A stretch of DNA of 55,501 nt from Vittaforma corneae ATCC 50505 (lineage: Eukaryota; Microsporidia; Nosematidae). Shown here piece by piece: positions 54,755 through 55,501 of the stretch. The first letter of the stretch is position 1. Every line of letters starts with the position of its first letter. The translations under genes were made by a program, and so were the position numbers. The stretch is from NCBI RefSeq assembly GCF_000231115.1, contig NW_006889855.1, positions 1-55,501 of the forward strand. The letters run 5' to 3'. The notes beneath the pieces were generated by a model. The model was not told the DNA's origin. It worked only from the letters and a program-made list of their open reading frames with translations, and did not search any database.

Positions 54755-55501
54755 TTAGTTCTTGACCTCCGACTCATTCTCTTTCTTCTCACCTGGCTCA
54801 ACAAGCTGGATACATACTTTTTGCAGTTCATCTTTCATATTGCTGAATGGATAGCGTAAATATAGCTTATCCAGACCTATTTTCATGGATGGATTTGGAA
54901 AAACCTTTTGAATTCTTGCATCAATGCTTGATATAGGGTTTCTACACAATATCAAACGCTTCAGGTTTGGCATAGTTCTGTATGTATCGGTCTTAGCATC
55001 AAAATAGCTTTGAAAACTGACATGTTCAATTTCATTATCATTCAGATAAAGGTATTCAAGACCTGTGAGGTTATGTAAGCATGGCATCTTTGTCAATCTA
55101 ACGTAGGCCAAAGACAACACTGTTATCTTACTAAAATCTGGACTATTCAGTGCAGCAATATCAATTGTCGCATTTGATATCGCCAAGTTCCGAGTTCCAC
55201 ATTGATCAGCCAGGAACCTCAATGCTTTGATCGGAACACAATCACATCTTAAACCTGATACTTCGATTGAATAAAGTTTAGATCCCCATAGGTATGTTTT
55301 AGATTTTTGAACAGCTTCCTCTTTGGGGCTACCATCTTCATTTAAAGGACCATCATATATCACTAAAGTGCAATAATTATACAATCTCTTTGCCACAACT
55401 TCATGAATATCAGCTTTATTGCTTAGATAGTCTTCATGTTGAGCAAGATTCAGATATCCAAAGTATTCATTGATTATTTCAGAGATTTCAGGATGATTCA
55501 T
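54755..55501 (-). CDS. Leucine-rich-repeat protein, possibly incomplete at the window edge
   Basis: A 248-residue frame whose first codon ATG falls on the last three bases of the window, so the true start may lie outside. About five divergent LRRs occupy residues 95-210 (SKITVLSLAYVRLTKMP, then LTGLEYLYLNDNEIEHVSF and MPNLKRLILCRNPISSID). The N-terminal 80 residues are non-repetitive with several cysteines (LRCDCVPIKAL). The tail is acidic and lysine-rich. It is unlike the regular LRRs of the convergent neighbour, so they are not recent duplicates. No signal peptide is visible in this part. Confidence 0.75.
   Translation of the reverse strand: MNHPEISEIINEYFGYLNLAQHEDYLSNKADIHEVVAKRLYNYCTLVIYDGPLNEDGSPKEEAVQKSKTYLWGSKLYSIEVSGLRCDCVPIKALRFLADQCGTRNLAISNATIDIAALNSPDFSKITVLSLAYVRLTKMPCLHNLTGLEYLYLNDNEIEHVSFQSYFDAKTDTYRTMPNLKRLILCRNPISSIDARIQKVFPNPSMKIGLDKLYLRYPFSNMKDELQKVCIQLVEPGEKKENESEVKN

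Overview
This is AT-rich nuclear DNA from a compact eukaryotic genome, most likely a microsporidian (Fungi). The evidence is short intron-free genes on both strands at roughly 1 per kb, proteins shorter than their yeast or human counterparts, and a recurring 5' signal. That signal is an A/T core like TTTAAAAATTTTT followed by CCC (sometimes GGG), placed 0-20 bases before the ATG; microsporidia are known for it. The presence of LRR-secretion genes, a nucleoporin, MOT1, MCM5 and RPA2 excludes bacteria. The genus cannot be fixed from this window; a Trachipleistophora/Vavraia-like lineage is only a guess. I used the 5' signal to choose starts, so many CDSs here begin downstream of the longest possible reading frame.

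Layout. 1-2.5 kb: no intact gene, perhaps decayed coding sequence. 2.5-13.1 kb: a TRF4-type nucleotidyltransferase, a PCNA-fold clamp (Rad9-like), a possible Dsn1-like kinetochore protein, Sec61 gamma, BRR6/BRL1, a divergent ribosomal pair eL21/uS4, a large protein with a signal-like N-terminus, MAF1, and several small ORFs. 13149-13780 is an assembly gap. 14-18 kb: an amino acid permease, a coiled-coil protein and a phosphatidylinositol transfer protein, with long spacers. 18.3-29.8 kb: a large DDX60-like helicase, an MFS sugar-type transporter, TRM9, RPA2, tRNA-Lys(CTT), MCM5, tRNA-Val(AAC) and a myosin regulatory light chain. 30-33.2 kb: a tandem pair of related signal-peptide plus multi-TM proteins with no recognised family. 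33.3-45.2 kb: RPB10, a Nup54/57-like nucleoporin, an unknown protein, tRNA-guanine transglycosylase, a Ras-like GTPase, an RNF121-like RING protein, a small charged protein, MOT1 and a Cdc20/Cdh1 WD40 protein. 45.4-52.9 kb: HAP2/NF-YA, two secreted/membrane proteins, DPH4, eL18, a disordered protein, a NAA50-type acetyltransferase and the MPG/AAG DNA glycosylase. 53.3-55.5 kb: two convergent leucine-rich-repeat genes.

How the genes fit together. Most are core functions: transcription (RPB10, MOT1, MAF1, HAP2), replication and repair (MCM5, RPA2, clamp, MPG), translation and its modification enzymes (eL18, eL21, uS4, TRM9, TGT, DPH4), nuclear envelope and transport (BRR6, Nup54/57), and ER/Golgi (Sec61 gamma, RNF121, PITP). 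The interspersed secreted, multi-TM and LRR proteins and the two transporters are what an intracellular parasite would place at the host interface (inference).

A notable property is that five genes (eL21, NAA50, the second tandem TM paralog, the 34.7 kb gene and the secreted LRR gene) are each split by a single-base frame change, and one of them (eL21) should be essential. Either the assembly carries indel errors or some of these breaks are biological; only reads and transcripts can decide.
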